Positions 6,141 through 6,183 of a DNA stretch of 6,183 bases are shown one piece after another. The translations under genes and the position numbers were made by a program. The DNA is from JBLIAZ01 sp047632015 (GTDB lineage: Bacteria; Bacteroidota; Bacteroidia; Flavobacteriales_C; GCA-002722245), in assembly GCA_047632015.1 (NCBI GenBank), contig JBLIBC010000161.1:1-6183 (forward strand), given 5' to 3'. Positions within the stretch are counted from its first letter, which is position 1, and each line of letters opens with the position of its first letter. A model generated the notes under the pieces. That model saw only the letters and a list, made by a program, of their open reading frames with translations. It did no database searches and was not told the DNA's origin.

Positions 6141-6182
6141 TAAAGAAAGCCTTACAGAAATGTAAGGCTTTTTTTATGGCTC
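6135..6182. repeat. 21-bp inverted repeat spanning the tRNA 3' end and the terminator
   Basis: Positions 6135-6155 pair continuously with 6162-6182 around the 6-nt loop AGAAAT, with a single G-T pair (6145 with 6172). The 5' arm starts inside the tRNA: G6135 and A6136 of the acceptor stem, the discriminator G6137 and CCA (6138-6140). The inner 10 bp are the terminator; the outer 10 bp (GAGCCATAAA with TTTATGGCTC) exceed what termination needs. Pairing stops just before the end of the window, at A6134 with G6183. Confidence 0.85.
6146..6175 (+). terminator. rho-independent terminator of tRNA-Asn
   Basis: A perfect 10-bp stem (6146-6155 with 6162-6171, core AAAGCCTTAC) with the loop AGAAAT is followed by a T-run that begins in the 3' arm (6169-6175). 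It starts 6 nt after the tRNA CCA end. Read on the minus strand the same stem is followed by TTTCTTT, so it may also stop transcription arriving from beyond the window. Confidence 0.88.
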
Positions 6183-6183
6183 G

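Overview
This 6.2 kb window is AT-rich chromosomal DNA that looks like Bacteroidota, probably a Flavobacteriia-like lineage. Four things point there: the Bacteroidota form of YebC, an M23 peptidase with a C-terminal LysM, an EEP-family protein with three N-terminal membrane helices, and promoter candidates of the Bacteroidota type (TTTG, about 20 bases, TAnnTTTG) in place of -35/-10 boxes. Shine-Dalgarno motifs are essentially absent. No phage, insertion sequence, CRISPR array or defence genes are visible.

Layout: positions 1-144 are AT-rich and non-coding, with one weak hairpin. A YebC/PmpR-family gene lies on the minus strand (145-852). Positions 853-1075 separate it from a divergent plus-strand pair and hold the most striking non-coding structure, a perfect 31-bp inverted repeat (878-908 and 1008-1038) around a 99-nt centre. 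The plus-strand pair is a class I SAM-dependent methyltransferase (1076-1855) and a polytopic membrane protein resembling DUF6427 (ending at 2801), which overlaps or abuts it and has no ATG start. After a 112-nt intergenic region with a promoter candidate and mutually exclusive hairpins comes an M23 peptidase with LysM (2914-3897). It converges, across 23 nt, on a minus-strand pair: a PfkB-family sugar kinase (5978-5064) followed 18 nt later by the EEP-family membrane protein (5045-3921). The window ends with tRNA-Asn(GUU) on the plus strand (6064-6140) and a strong terminator hairpin.

The genes are mostly conserved housekeeping or envelope functions: translation or transcription control (YebC), small-molecule methylation, cell-wall remodelling (M23/LysM), a membrane-anchored phosphoesterase-like enzyme and a sugar or nucleoside kinase. 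They do not form one obvious pathway, and I see no new multi-gene system. The observations worth following are non-coding: the long inverted repeat between the divergent genes, and a 21-bp hairpin that takes in the 3' end of the tRNA, perhaps shared with a convergent tRNA just beyond the window.
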